64,000 nt of DNA from Burkholderiaceae bacterium (lineage in GTDB: Bacteria > Pseudomonadota > Gammaproteobacteria > Burkholderiales > Burkholderiaceae), in assembly GCA_947448695.1 (NCBI GenBank), contig CANFOL010000001.1:62001-126000 (forward strand). Direction: 5' to 3'. A program made the position numbers and the translations under genes. Shown one piece after another: positions 8,729-17,703 of the stretch. The notes beneath the pieces were generated by a model. It did not search any database, was not told the origin of the DNA, and saw only the letters and a program-made list of their open reading frames with translations. How positions within the stretch are numbered: the stretch's first letter is position 1; every line of letters begins with the position of its first letter.

Positions 8729-10294
8729 ATGTCAGAACTTTTAGTAAATTATGTAAGTGGACTGTGGCAATTGGGTTCTGGATCAGGAAGTACACTTTTT
8801 GATCCTGTTCTTGGAGATGAATTAGTTCGTGTTGACGCAACCGGCCTCAATTTACAAGATGCATTTCAATTTTCTCGTGAGCAGGGAGGTCGTGCCTTAC
8901 GTGCTTTGGGATACAAAGATAGGGCTGAATTATTAAAGTCGATTCTAGAAGTACTTCAAGCTAAAAAAGATTTGTATTATGAGATTTCACAAAAAAATAG
9001 TGGCACCGTCAAAAATGACTCTGCTGTTGATATTGAGGGAGCGTTATTTACTTTGGGTTATTACGCCAAATTAGGACAATCTCTCGATAATCATTATTTT
9101 TTGAAAGACGGAGATCCTGCAAGACTTGCCAAAGACCCATTATTTCAATCACAACATATTCTGACTCCAACTCCGGGAGTCGCTTTACTCATTAATGCGT
9201 TTAATTTTCCAGCATGGGGTTTGTGGGAAAAGGCTGCTCCAGCATTATTAAGCGGAGTCCCGGTAATGATCAAACCTGCTACGGCAACTGCGTGGCTAAC
9301 TCATCAGATGGTAAAAGATGTCATTGAAGCAAATATCCTACCTCCTGGTGCTTTATCTATTATTTGTGGAAGTTCGAATGGCTTACTCGACCAATTGCAG
9401 CCGTTCGATGTGGTTTCATTTACAGGATCAGCCGATACAGCAAAAATTATTCGTTCGCATCCAGCTGTTACAGAACAATCTGTCCGAGTCAATATTGAAG
9501 CTGATAGCGTGAATAGTGCCTTATTGCTTCCTCAGCAGGTGAGTGGTCCGATATTTGATCTTTTCATCAAAGAGGTTGTGCGTGAGATGACCGTTAAATC
9601 GGGTCAAAAATGTACAGCAATTCGAAGAATATTTGTTCCTGAATCTGATGTGAATGTAGTTAAAGAAGCTTTAGTTGCAAGCTTATCAAAAACAACGGTA
9701 GGGAATCCGCGGAATGAGTCCGTGCGAATGGGAGCATTGATCAGTCGTGCACAAAAGCAAACAGTTCTTGATGGCATTTCAAGATTTAAAGGATGTGCCC
9801 AACTATTTTTTGACGGTTCCTCACAGAATTTGATTGATGCTGATGACAACTCGTGTTGTGTTGCCCCTACATTATTTGGATTTGATAAAGCGAGTGATGC
9901 GATGTTAGCTAAGGATATTCATCAGACCGAGGTATTTGGACCAGTAGCAACTGTTTTGCCCTACGAGAATTTATCTCAAGCTTTAGAGATGATTGCCATG
10001 GGAGAAGGGTCTCTGGTGGCATCCGTTTACGGTGATGAAGTAGTTGAGCTTGCACAAGTAGCGGCTGATTTAGCAGCCTTCCATGGTCGATTACACATCA
10101 TCTCATCCGATGTTGGAGCAATGCATACCGGTCATGGAAATGTGATGCCTCAGTCGATTCATGGCGGACCTGGTCGAGCAGGAGGTGGAGAAGAGCTCGG
10201 GGGGTTGAGAGGTTTATCTTTTTATCATCGACGCACGGCCATTCAAGGTAGCACACAAGTGATTGAGGCGATGTTCAGTGGGAGTAATTCATGA
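8729..10294 (+). CDS. boxD: 3,4-dehydroadipyl-CoA semialdehyde dehydrogenase BoxD
   Basis: This NAD(P)-dependent aldehyde dehydrogenase oxidises the BoxC product to 3,4-dehydroadipyl-CoA. The 521-aa protein has the ALDH signatures INAFNFPAWGLWEKAAPAL (about 150), SFTGSADTAK (about 230) and the catalytic cysteine in KSGQKCTAIRRIFVP (about 290). It resembles the ALDH part of PaaZ without the hydratase domain. Its stop overlaps the start of the ligase gene by 4 bp, showing translational coupling. Identification rests on fold plus box context. Confidence 0.92.
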   Translation: MSELLVNYVSGLWQLGSGSGSTLFDPVLGDELVRVDATGLNLQDAFQFSREQGGRALRALGYKDRAELLKSILEVLQAKKDLYYEISQKNSGTVKNDSAVDIEGALFTLGYYAKLGQSLDNHYFLKDGDPARLAKDPLFQSQHILTPTPGVALLINAFNFPAWGLWEKAAPALLSGVPVMIKPATATAWLTHQMVKDVIEANILPPGALSIICGSSNGLLDQLQPFDVVSFTGSADTAKIIRSHPAVTEQSVRVNIEADSVNSALLLPQQVSGPIFDLFIKEVVREMTVKSGQKCTAIRRIFVPESDVNVVKEALVASLSKTTVGNPRNESVRMGALISRAQKQTVLDGISRFKGCAQLFFDGSSQNLIDADDNSCCVAPTLFGFDKASDAMLAKDIHQTEVFGPVATVLPYENLSQALEMIAMGEGSLVASVYGDEVVELAQVAADLAAFHGRLHIISSDVGAMHTGHGNVMPQSIHGGPGRAGGGEELGGLRGLSFYHRRTAIQGSTQVIEAMFSGSNS

Positions 10295-11895
10295 GTCAAG
10301 TCCAACAAGATCTTGGAACTACTTTTAACTTTGCACAGTATGTGATGACTGTGAATAAGGAGAGATCAGATAAAACAGCCTTTATAGATGATGATGGATT
10401 CATCACGTATGGTGGATTGGCCGAAAAAATTGCCCAGTTTGGAACATCATTACTTAAAAGTGGTATCAAGCGTGAAGAGCGTGTTTTATTACTCATGCAT
10501 GACTGTAATGATTGGCCCGTCACTTTTTTAGGAAGTATGTATTCTGGGATCGTACCAGTTGCAGTCAATACTTTATTAACTGCACAAGATTATGCTTATA
10601 TGCTTGCGCATAGCAGAGCGCAGGTTGCGGTTATTTCTTCAGCACTCATTCCCGTATTAATTGAGTCTATCAACATTGCTGAACAAGAACATGGGCATGA
10701 GATTTTAGAAGTGATTGTTTCTCATCCAACCATTGAAAGTCGGCGTATGTTTCTTGATGCAAAGCCGGATATTGAGTGGATTGAGATGGAGGACTTTCTT
10801 AACGAAGCTGGAACCATCGTTCCTCCTGCTAAAACTCATCCAGATGATCCAGGTTTTTGGTTATATTCTTCAGGTTCAACAGGAAGACCAAAAGGGGCCT
10901 TGCATACTCACGCGAATCCTTATTGGACAGCGGAGCTTTATGGCAAGGCAGTATTAAATTTACAAGAGAGTGATATTTGTTTTTCAGCAGCAAAAATGTT
11001 TTTTGCTTATGGTCTAGGTAATGCTTTAAGTTTTCCATTAACTGTTGGGGCATCAGTTGTTTTAATGGCTGAAAGAGCCACACCTACGGCATGTTTTAAA
11101 CGCTTTACTGAATTAAAGCCAACCGTCTTTTTTGGAGCACCAACTGGTTATGGAGGCATGCTCGCTAGTCCTGAATTACCATCCAAAGACCAAGTTTCTC
11201 TAAGGATGTGTTCATCTGCTGGTGAGGCTTTGCCACAAGATTTAGGAGACCGTTGGACTCGGCATTTCGGTTGTCAGATTATTGATGGTTTAGGTTCAAC
11301 TGAAATGTTACATATTTTTATTTCTAATTCACCCAATGATGTCCGTTACGGAACTTCAGGTAAACCTGTGCGGGGCTATGAAGTGGAATTGCGCGGTGAA
11401 GATGGCCAACTTGTTCCCATTGGAGAAATAGGTGACTTATTTGTAAAAGGACCTAGTTCAGCCGTCATGTATTGGAATAATCGGACCAAATCAAGAGAAA
11501 CCTTTCAGGGGGCTTGGACTAAATCTGGTGATAAATACGTGTCTGATCAAGATGGGTACTACACCTACTCGGGGCGCAATGATGACATGATTAAAGTAAG
11601 TGGTATTTATGTGTCGCCATTTGAAGTAGAGGGTACTTTAGTTCAACATCCGGCAGTTCTTGAAACTGCCGTCATTGGTGTTGCTGATGAGGCTGGATTA
11701 GTGAAAACGAAGGCATTTGTAGTCTTGAAGCCAGGTCATCAAACAACGATTGAAGAACTACAGTTATTTGTCAAAGATAAATTAGCTCCATATAAATATC
11801 CACGCATGATTGAGTTTGTGAATGAATTGCCGAAAACAGCAACAGGCAAAATTCAACGCTTTAAGTTGCGTGAACAAGAACAATCGAAGAAATAA
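10291..11895 (+). CDS. bclA: Benzoate-CoA ligase
   Basis: The ligase activates benzoate with ATP and CoA to benzoyl-CoA, the entry step of the box pathway. It is an AMP-forming acyl-CoA synthetase of 534 aa with the P-loop-like YSSGSTGRPKGALHTH (about 190), LGSTEMLHIFISN, the hinge YTYSGRNDDMIKVSG (about 425) and the catalytic C-terminal lysine in PKTATGKIQRFKL. FFAYGLGNALSFPLTVGAS is typical for the benzoate-CoA ligase subfamily. It overlaps boxD by 4 bp. Activity on related aromatic acids is possible. Confidence 0.92.
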   Translation: MSQVQQDLGTTFNFAQYVMTVNKERSDKTAFIDDDGFITYGGLAEKIAQFGTSLLKSGIKREERVLLLMHDCNDWPVTFLGSMYSGIVPVAVNTLLTAQDYAYMLAHSRAQVAVISSALIPVLIESINIAEQEHGHEILEVIVSHPTIESRRMFLDAKPDIEWIEMEDFLNEAGTIVPPAKTHPDDPGFWLYSSGSTGRPKGALHTHANPYWTAELYGKAVLNLQESDICFSAAKMFFAYGLGNALSFPLTVGASVVLMAERATPTACFKRFTELKPTVFFGAPTGYGGMLASPELPSKDQVSLRMCSSAGEALPQDLGDRWTRHFGCQIIDGLGSTEMLHIFISNSPNDVRYGTSGKPVRGYEVELRGEDGQLVPIGEIGDLFVKGPSSAVMYWNNRTKSRETFQGAWTKSGDKYVSDQDGYYTYSGRNDDMIKVSGIYVSPFEVEGTLVQHPAVLETAVIGVADEAGLVKTKAFVVLKPGHQTTIEELQLFVKDKLAPYKYPRMIEFVNELPKTATGKIQRFKLREQEQSKK

Positions 11896-11901
11896 TTATC
11901 T

Positions 11902-12672
11902 ATGGCTTTTATTGATATTCAATGGCGTAATCAGCCGATCAGAATCGAGTATGAATGGGTTGGTGAACCTCATTCTTCAAACACTATTCTCGTGTTTTTG
12001 CATGAAGGTTTAGGTTCGATTGCGATGTGGAAATATTTTCCAGAGAAACTTTGTCAGCAATTAGGATTAAAAGGTCTTGTGTATTCAAGGCCCGCGTATG
12101 GTCAATCGACACCTAGACCACATGATGTAAAGTGGGGCGTTGATTTTCTACATCAACAGGCGATAGAAGTCTTCCCTGAATTCATCAAAGCATTACAGAT
12201 AAACCAACCCGTTCATCTTTTGGGGCATAGCGATGGGGCTTCTATTGCCTTATTAGTAGCTGCTCTTCAACCGCATCTGGTGAATAAAGTTGCCGTGATA
12301 GCACCGCATATATTTGTCGAAGATAAAACAATTCAAAGCATTACAGAAGCTAAAGTCAATTATGAAGAAGGATCATTAAAAAAAGGACTTTCTAAGTATC
12401 ATGAAGATGTTGATTCTGCTTTTTGGGGTTGGAATGATATTTGGTTAAATCCTGATTTTTTGAGATTTAATATTACAGCTGAGCTCAAAAGGATATCCTG
12501 TCCTCTTTTAGCGATACAGGGATCAGACGACCCCTATGGGACAATGGCTCAGGTGAAAGATATTGTGAAATTTGTAAAACATGCGCGGGTAGTTGAAATA
12601 CCTAATTGTGGTCATTCTCCCCACCGCGATAGCCCTATAATACTTTCTGATACTTTAAAACAATTTGTCTAA
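11902..12672 (+). CDS. Alpha/beta hydrolase in the benzoate operon
   Basis: The 256-aa hydrolase has HEGLGSIAMWKYFP as oxyanion-hole region, nucleophile elbow LLGHSDGAS (Ser about 109), an Asp in GSDDPYG and a His in CGHSPHRDSP, so the triad is complete. Hydrolases of this type are common beside aromatic-acid CoA ligases, where a thioesterase that recovers CoA from dead-end esters is a reasonable role, although no activity can be assigned from sequence. It sits 6 bp behind the ligase and 47 bp before the transporter binding protein. Confidence 0.82.
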   Translation: MAFIDIQWRNQPIRIEYEWVGEPHSSNTILVFLHEGLGSIAMWKYFPEKLCQQLGLKGLVYSRPAYGQSTPRPHDVKWGVDFLHQQAIEVFPEFIKALQINQPVHLLGHSDGASIALLVAALQPHLVNKVAVIAPHIFVEDKTIQSITEAKVNYEEGSLKKGLSKYHEDVDSAFWGWNDIWLNPDFLRFNITAELKRISCPLLAIQGSDDPYGTMAQVKDIVKFVKHARVVEIPNCGHSPHRDSPIILSDTLKQFV

Positions 12673-12719
12673 CTATTTTTCCAATTCAAACACGTGATTT
12701 TTATATAAGGAGATTTCCA

Positions 12720-13880
12720 ATGAAAGGTCTTAAATTTAGTTTAGTCGCTTTAGCGATGGTTATTCCATCAGCTTTTGCTCAAAGCCAACCTCCTCTTAAA
12801 GTTGGAATGATGTTGCCCTATAGTGGGACTTTTGCAGCCTTAGGTAATGCAATTGATAACGGTTTTCAGTTATATGTGAAAGAGCAGGGTGGGAAAATTG
12901 GTGGTCGTGAGATTACATATGTAAGAGTTGATGATGAATCTGAGCCATCAAAAGCTACAGACAATATTAATAAACTCATTAAACGAGATAACGTTGATGT
13001 CGTGATTGGGACAGTTCATTCTGGAGTTGCCATGGCAATGGCTAAAGTAGCTAAAGAAACTGGCACCACCTTAATTATTCCAAATGCTGGAGCAGATATT
13101 ATTACAGGCCCGATGTGTGCAAAAAATATTTTTAGAAGCTCTTTTTCCAATAGCCAGCCTGGCTTTGCGATGGGTGAAGTAGCCGCGAAAAAAGGTTATA
13201 AGAATGCGATGACTATTACTTGGAAATATGCTGCTGGTGAAGAATCTGTTAAAGGTTTTAAAGAAGGTTTTGAAAAAGGTGGTGGAAAGGTTACTAAAGA
13301 ATTGACACTGCCTTTCCCTGGAGTCGAGTTCCAAGCATTGTTGACGGAAGTTGCTGCTGCTAAGCCGGATGTTGTTTATTCATTTTTTGCCGGTGGTGGT
13401 GCCGTTAAATTTGTGAAAGATTATGCTGCTGCAGGCTTAAATAAATCAATTCCTTTAGTTGGCCCAGGATTTTTAACGGATGGCACTCTTGAAGCTCAAG
13501 GTGAATCTGCGCAAGGTATGTTAACTGCTCTGCATTATGGGGACAATTTAAATATTAAACGTGATAATGAATTTAGACTAGCTTATGCTAAGCAATATAG
13601 ACTGCAACCTGATGTATACGCTGTTCAAGGTTACGACGCGGCGCAAATGTTAGCAGTTGGTTTGAAAGCAACCAAAGGTGATATCTCGAAAAAAGATGAT
13701 TTTGCTAAAGCAATTCGTGCCACTAAATTTGATAGTCCACGCGGATCTTTCACTATGTCTAATGCAAATAACCCAATCCAAGACTTTTATTTAAGACAAG
13801 TGGTTGGTAAAGAAAACAAAGTGATTGGTATCGCAAGTAAGTCACTGGCTGATCCAGCTCGTGGTTGTACGATTCAGTAA
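12720..13880 (+). CDS. ABC transporter periplasmic substrate-binding protein (LivK type), probably benzoate-binding
   Basis: A Sec signal peptide is evident (MKGLKFSLVALAMVIPSAFA, cleavage before QSQPP). The mature part is a type I periplasmic binding protein: KVGMMLPYSGTFAALG, DDESEPSKATDNINKLI, VIGTVHSGVAMAMA and a C-terminal GSFTMSNANNPIQDFYLRQV. AGGAG lies just before the ATG. As first gene of the transporter segment within the box operon, it most likely delivers benzoate or a close analogue rather than amino acids. Confidence 0.88.
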   Translation: MKGLKFSLVALAMVIPSAFAQSQPPLKVGMMLPYSGTFAALGNAIDNGFQLYVKEQGGKIGGREITYVRVDDESEPSKATDNINKLIKRDNVDVVIGTVHSGVAMAMAKVAKETGTTLIIPNAGADIITGPMCAKNIFRSSFSNSQPGFAMGEVAAKKGYKNAMTITWKYAAGEESVKGFKEGFEKGGGKVTKELTLPFPGVEFQALLTEVAAAKPDVVYSFFAGGGAVKFVKDYAAAGLNKSIPLVGPGFLTDGTLEAQGESAQGMLTALHYGDNLNIKRDNEFRLAYAKQYRLQPDVYAVQGYDAAQMLAVGLKATKGDISKKDDFAKAIRATKFDSPRGSFTMSNANNPIQDFYLRQVVGKENKVIGIASKSLADPARGCTIQ

Positions 13881-13898
13881 ATTTTTATTAGCCCATTG

Positions 13899-14783
13899 AT
13901 GGATTTTTCGACTTTTTTAATACAAACGTTGAACTCAGTTCAATATGGGCTTTTGTTATTTTTAGTTGCTGCAGGCCTCACTCTCATTTTTGGCATCATG
14001 GGAGTGATTAATCTTGCCCACGGTAGTTTTTATATGATGGGTTCATATCTTGCCTTTGCTTTATCTCCAGTCGTCGCTAATTCTTTTGGAGGTGGCTTAA
14101 TTTCTACTTTCATCATTGGGCTTTTAATAGCTATCATCCTTGGGTACATCTTAGAGTGGCTATTCTACAGTTACTTATATGAGCGAGATCATCTTCAGCA
14201 AGTATTGATGACCTATGGATTAATTTTGGTCATCGAAGAAATTCGTAGTTTATTAGTTGGAGATGATGTCCATGGAGTACCGATTCCAGATTGGTTATCC
14301 GCGAGTATTAAGTTGAGTGAGGTCATGACCTATCCCGTCTATCGATTATTTATTTCTGGAGTTTGTATTTTGCTTGCTTTAGCTATGTTTTTAGTTTTAA
14401 GTAAAACTAAATTAGGCATGATGATTCGAGCGGGAAGCGTTAATCGCGAAATGATTCAATCTTTAGGCGTGAATATTAAATTTCTTTATCGAATTGTTTT
14501 TGCTGCAGGCATCGCAATTGCTGCATTTGCCGGGATGGTTGCTGCGCCTGTGTCCTCTGTATATCCTGGAATGGGGCAAGGAGTCCTCATCATCTGCTTT
14601 GTGATCGTGGTAATTGGTGGTATTGGTTCCATCAAAGGAGCTCTAATTGCTTCACTTCTAATTGGCTTCATTGATACGTTTGGGAAAGTCCTCTTGCCAG
14701 AAGTTGCAGGAGTGCTGGTATACGTTTTTATGGCTGTGATTTTGTTATGGAAGCCTAGTGGATTATTTAAGGCGGGTTCATGA
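13899..14783 (+). CDS. Branched-chain-type ABC transporter permease (LivH-like)
   Basis: The protein is very hydrophobic with about eight membrane segments. The LivH signature is present at the N-terminus (AAGLTLIFGIMGVINLAHGSFYMMGSY) and VVIGGIGSIKGALIASLLIG in the C-terminal half forms the EAA-like loop that contacts the ATPases. ATG at 13899 is used rather than the ORF-track TTG one codon earlier. It is followed by the LivM-like gene with a 4-bp overlap. The assigned role is import of the ligand bound by the preceding protein. Confidence 0.9.
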   Translation: MDFSTFLIQTLNSVQYGLLLFLVAAGLTLIFGIMGVINLAHGSFYMMGSYLAFALSPVVANSFGGGLISTFIIGLLIAIILGYILEWLFYSYLYERDHLQQVLMTYGLILVIEEIRSLLVGDDVHGVPIPDWLSASIKLSEVMTYPVYRLFISGVCILLALAMFLVLSKTKLGMMIRAGSVNREMIQSLGVNIKFLYRIVFAAGIAIAAFAGMVAAPVSSVYPGMGQGVLIICFVIVVIGGIGSIKGALIASLLIGFIDTFGKVLLPEVAGVLVYVFMAVILLWKPSGLFKAGS

Positions 14784-15775
14784 ACAAATCCCAATCTTTA
14801 TTTTTAGGTATTTTATTTGTAGTATTAATTGGTTTGCCTTTCCTTGGATCTGAATATTATGTGGATTGGATGACAAAGACCCTGATTTACGGAATTTTTG
14901 CACTGAGTTTAGAACTTCTAGTTGGAACTACTGGTTTAGTTTGTTTTGGGCAAGCTGCATTTTTTGGGATTGGCGCGTATGCAGTAGTTAAGATATCTGC
15001 TGACCATGTTTCACCAGATACAGTTTATCTTTTACCGATATCGATGTTATTAGCAGGCGTCTTTGCATTATTTGTTGGCGCTTTATCCCTAAGAACTAAG
15101 GGCGTGTATTTTATTATGGTCACTTTAGCGTTTGCACAAATGGCCTATTATGTTATTCACGATACTCCAATTGGAGGTGGTACAGATGGTATATATTTAT
15201 ACAACAAACCCTCTTTGTTCGGTTGGTCAATTTCTTCCTCGATAGAGTTTTATCTCTTTACGGTGGGTTGTCTGTTTTTTGTCTTTGGTTTATTAGGACT
15301 GATAACACATTCACGATTTGGTAGAGCTCTTACCGGAATTCGTATTAACGAATTAAGAATGAGAGCCATTGGATATGAAACCTACAATTACAAACTGATT
15401 GCCTTTGTTATTTCTGGGATGATTGCTGGACTTTCAGGTTACCTATTTGCGGTAAAAGATGGATTTGTAAATCCTGAATTATTAAGTTGGCATTTATCTG
15501 GCGCAGTCTTAATCATGATTATTCTAGGTGGTTTAGGTCACATACGAGGAGCTTTTATTGGGGCTTTTGCATTTGCTCTTCTTGAAGAGTTCTTCCGGTC
15601 TGAGACTATATTTGGATCCTTTGCGAAGTATTGGCATTTAGGTTTAGGACTTTCAATTATTCTTTGCGTAGCATTTTTACCAAAGGGTTTATTTGGTATA
15701 CCGTCTATTTGGAAATCTAAATTAACTGGCACAAAGAATGTACAAAACAATTTACAACTTGAGGAAAAAGAATGA
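14780..15775 (+). CDS. Branched-chain-type ABC transporter permease (LivM-like)
   Basis: The 331-aa inner-membrane protein carries the LivM hallmarks SLELLVGTTGLVCFGQAAFFGIGAYA near residue 40 and IILGGLGHIRGAFIGAFAFALLEE near 255, with about eight to ten predicted helices. It forms a heterodimer with the preceding LivH-like protein. Both flanking junctions overlap by 4 bp (ATGA), indicating tight translational coupling in the box operon transporter. Confidence 0.9.
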   Translation: MNKSQSLFLGILFVVLIGLPFLGSEYYVDWMTKTLIYGIFALSLELLVGTTGLVCFGQAAFFGIGAYAVVKISADHVSPDTVYLLPISMLLAGVFALFVGALSLRTKGVYFIMVTLAFAQMAYYVIHDTPIGGGTDGIYLYNKPSLFGWSISSSIEFYLFTVGCLFFVFGLLGLITHSRFGRALTGIRINELRMRAIGYETYNYKLIAFVISGMIAGLSGYLFAVKDGFVNPELLSWHLSGAVLIMIILGGLGHIRGAFIGAFAFALLEEFFRSETIFGSFAKYWHLGLGLSIILCVAFLPKGLFGIPSIWKSKLTGTKNVQNNLQLEEKE

Positions 15776-16533
15776 CTCAAGCTCAATCGGTTATCTTCAT
15801 GCGTGGAGTTAAACTCACCAAACGTTGGGGTGGTTTAGTTGCAGTGAATGAAGTTGATATTGATTTAGCCTTAGGTCAAATTCATGCCGTTATTGGCACC
15901 AATGGCGCAGGAAAATCTACCCTGATTAATTTATTATCTGGGGAACTGCCATTAAGTTCTGGAAGCGTAGAATTACTAGGCAATGATGTTACAAAAAAAT
16001 CACAACCTGCAAGAGCCCATTTGGGACTAGGAAAAAGTTATCAACGAAATACGATTTTTCCTGAATTAACTGTGTTAGAAAACTGTCGATTATCAGCGCA
16101 ATCACGATTGCAAAAGCCATGGTATTTTTGGCAGAATGGACAGCGCTGTACGATCAGTAATCAGGCAGCACTTCAGACACTTGAAAAAACAGGTTTATCC
16201 TCAGTAATTCATCGACAAGCAGGACTTCTCTCGCATGGACAAAAACGACAATTAGAAGTTGCTATGTGTTTAGCTACTGAGCCAAAAGTACTCTTATTAG
16301 ATGAGCCATTAGCAGGAATGGGAGCTGACGAAACAGATCGTATGCTGAATTTTTTAATAAGTTTACGTGGTGATCATGCAATTATGTTGGTAGAGCATGA
16401 TATGGACGCAGTCTTTAAAGTTGCTGATGTTATTACCGTCATGGTGAATGGTTCTGTCATTACTAAAGGTTCTCCTTATGAGGTTAGAAATAATCCAGAG
16501 GTTCAAACTGCTTATTTGGGTGAGTCTATATGA
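15772..16533 (+). CDS. ABC transporter ATP-binding protein (LivG-like)
   Basis: The 253-aa ATPase has Walker A GTNGAGKST (about 42), signature LLSHGQKRQLEVAM, Walker B KVLLLDEPLAGMG and H-loop LVEHDMD. The C-terminal GSPYEVRNNPEVQTAYLGE is the LivG tail. It energises the aromatic-acid importer of this operon together with the next gene, with which it overlaps by 4 bp. The signature has H in place of the second G of LSGGQ, which is frequent in LivG-type proteins. Confidence 0.9.
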   Translation: MTQAQSVIFMRGVKLTKRWGGLVAVNEVDIDLALGQIHAVIGTNGAGKSTLINLLSGELPLSSGSVELLGNDVTKKSQPARAHLGLGKSYQRNTIFPELTVLENCRLSAQSRLQKPWYFWQNGQRCTISNQAALQTLEKTGLSSVIHRQAGLLSHGQKRQLEVAMCLATEPKVLLLDEPLAGMGADETDRMLNFLISLRGDHAIMLVEHDMDAVFKVADVITVMVNGSVITKGSPYEVRNNPEVQTAYLGESI

Positions 16534-17237
16534 ATCATTTCTTAGACGCGAAAGATATTCATGCTTGGTATGGCTCAAGTCACGTTTTACATGGTGTTGA
16601 TATACAAATTAATCCTCATGAAACAATTGGTTTATTGGGTCGAAATGGTATGGGTAAAAGCACGCTGATTCGCGCCTTGCTAGGACATGTTGAGCAACGC
16701 TCCGGCAGTATTATGATTAATGGCCATAACACTTTGGAGATGAAAGCATATCAAGTTGCAAGATTGGGTGTGGCATACGTTCCTGAAGGAAGAGGAGTTT
16801 TTCCGAATCTGACCGTTAGAGAAAATCTCATCATGTCAGCTCGACCGGGTAGTAAGGGACAATTAGATTGGACTCTAGATCGTGTATTAACCACTTTCCC
16901 ACGTTTAGCCGAACGAATTCATCATCTAGGGGAGCAACTCTCGGGTGGAGAACAACAAATGTTATCGATTAGCCGTGCTTTAATGACACACCCTGATTTA
17001 TTAATTTTGGATGAGGCTACAGAGGGTTTGGCACCATTGATTGTTGCTGAAATTTGGCGCGTGATTCAAGATATTCGGCAGGCGGGTATTGCTACCTTGA
17101 TTGTGGATCGTGATTGGCGTAAGGTTCTCCACCACACAGATCGAGCAATTGTTCTACAAAAAGGGCAGGTAGTCCTGTCAGGTCATTCTTCAGAAATAGT
17201 CAATCATCCTGAACTGATGAATTACTTAGGCGTTTAA
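16530..17237 (+). CDS. ABC transporter ATP-binding protein (LivF-like)
   Basis: The 235-aa ATPase has Walker A GRNGMGKST, Q-loop PEGRGVFPNLTV, signature LSGGEQQMLSISRAL and Walker B LLILDEATEGLAPL, all typical of LivF. It is the last gene of the ten-gene benzoate operon that starts at 8222. Its 3' end overlaps the convergent oxygenase small-subunit gene by 4 bp, leaving no room for a separate terminator downstream. Confidence 0.9.
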   Translation: MNHFLDAKDIHAWYGSSHVLHGVDIQINPHETIGLLGRNGMGKSTLIRALLGHVEQRSGSIMINGHNTLEMKAYQVARLGVAYVPEGRGVFPNLTVRENLIMSARPGSKGQLDWTLDRVLTTFPRLAERIHHLGEQLSGGEQQMLSISRALMTHPDLLILDEATEGLAPLIVAEIWRVIQDIRQAGIATLIVDRDWRKVLHHTDRAIVLQKGQVVLSGHSSEIVNHPELMNYLGV

Positions 17238-17701
17238 ATTGGGTAAATGATGGAGTTCGGAATCATTTCTGAATCATAGATGCATAGTCTAGAACGTATT
17301 TTTAAACCGTTTTGTGTGATTTGTAGTTCATCGATATAACGACCCACATTAAATACCGTGGTTTCTTGGCTGAGTTTGGTTCTAAATACAGAATAATTTG
17401 ATTCACAAAAAATAACATTGTTATCCACTTTGTGGATGAGTGGCATACCAATAATATGGCGTTGATAATAGGGGTCATGAAACAAGGTCTCGGAGATTCC
17501 ATAGGCACGATCTTTCAGCATTCCCTTGGAGAGCATCGCTAAAGTGCAAAGCGGAAATCCTCTGTCGAAGTTTTCTCTAGGTTGTATTTTGTAGATACAA
17601 TCCTCAACAAAAAGATCAACCCATTGATCCCATTTTTTTTCATCAACAATGTGAGCGTAAAGGGCATTTAGATGAATCACTTGTTGAACATGGTCATCCA
17701 T
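17234..17701 (-). CDS. nagH: Aromatic-ring-hydroxylating oxygenase small subunit (NagH-like)
   Basis: The 155-aa protein has the compact alpha+beta fold sequence of ring-hydroxylating dioxygenase beta subunits (LNALYAHIVDEKKWDQWVDLFVEDCIYKIQPRENFDRG at the N-terminus, YIDELQITQNGLKIRSRLCIYDSE near the C-terminus). It is structural and forms an alpha3beta3-type oligomer with the large subunit encoded 2 bp upstream. The pairing with a NagG-like subunit suggests salicylate 5-hydroxylase. The gene symbol is therefore provisional. Confidence 0.75.
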   Translation of the reverse strand: MDDHVQQVIHLNALYAHIVDEKKWDQWVDLFVEDCIYKIQPRENFDRGFPLCTLAMLSKGMLKDRAYGISETLFHDPYYQRHIIGMPLIHKVDNNVIFCESNYSVFRTKLSQETTVFNVGRYIDELQITQNGLKIRSRLCIYDSEMIPNSIIYPI

Positions 17702-17703
17702 CG

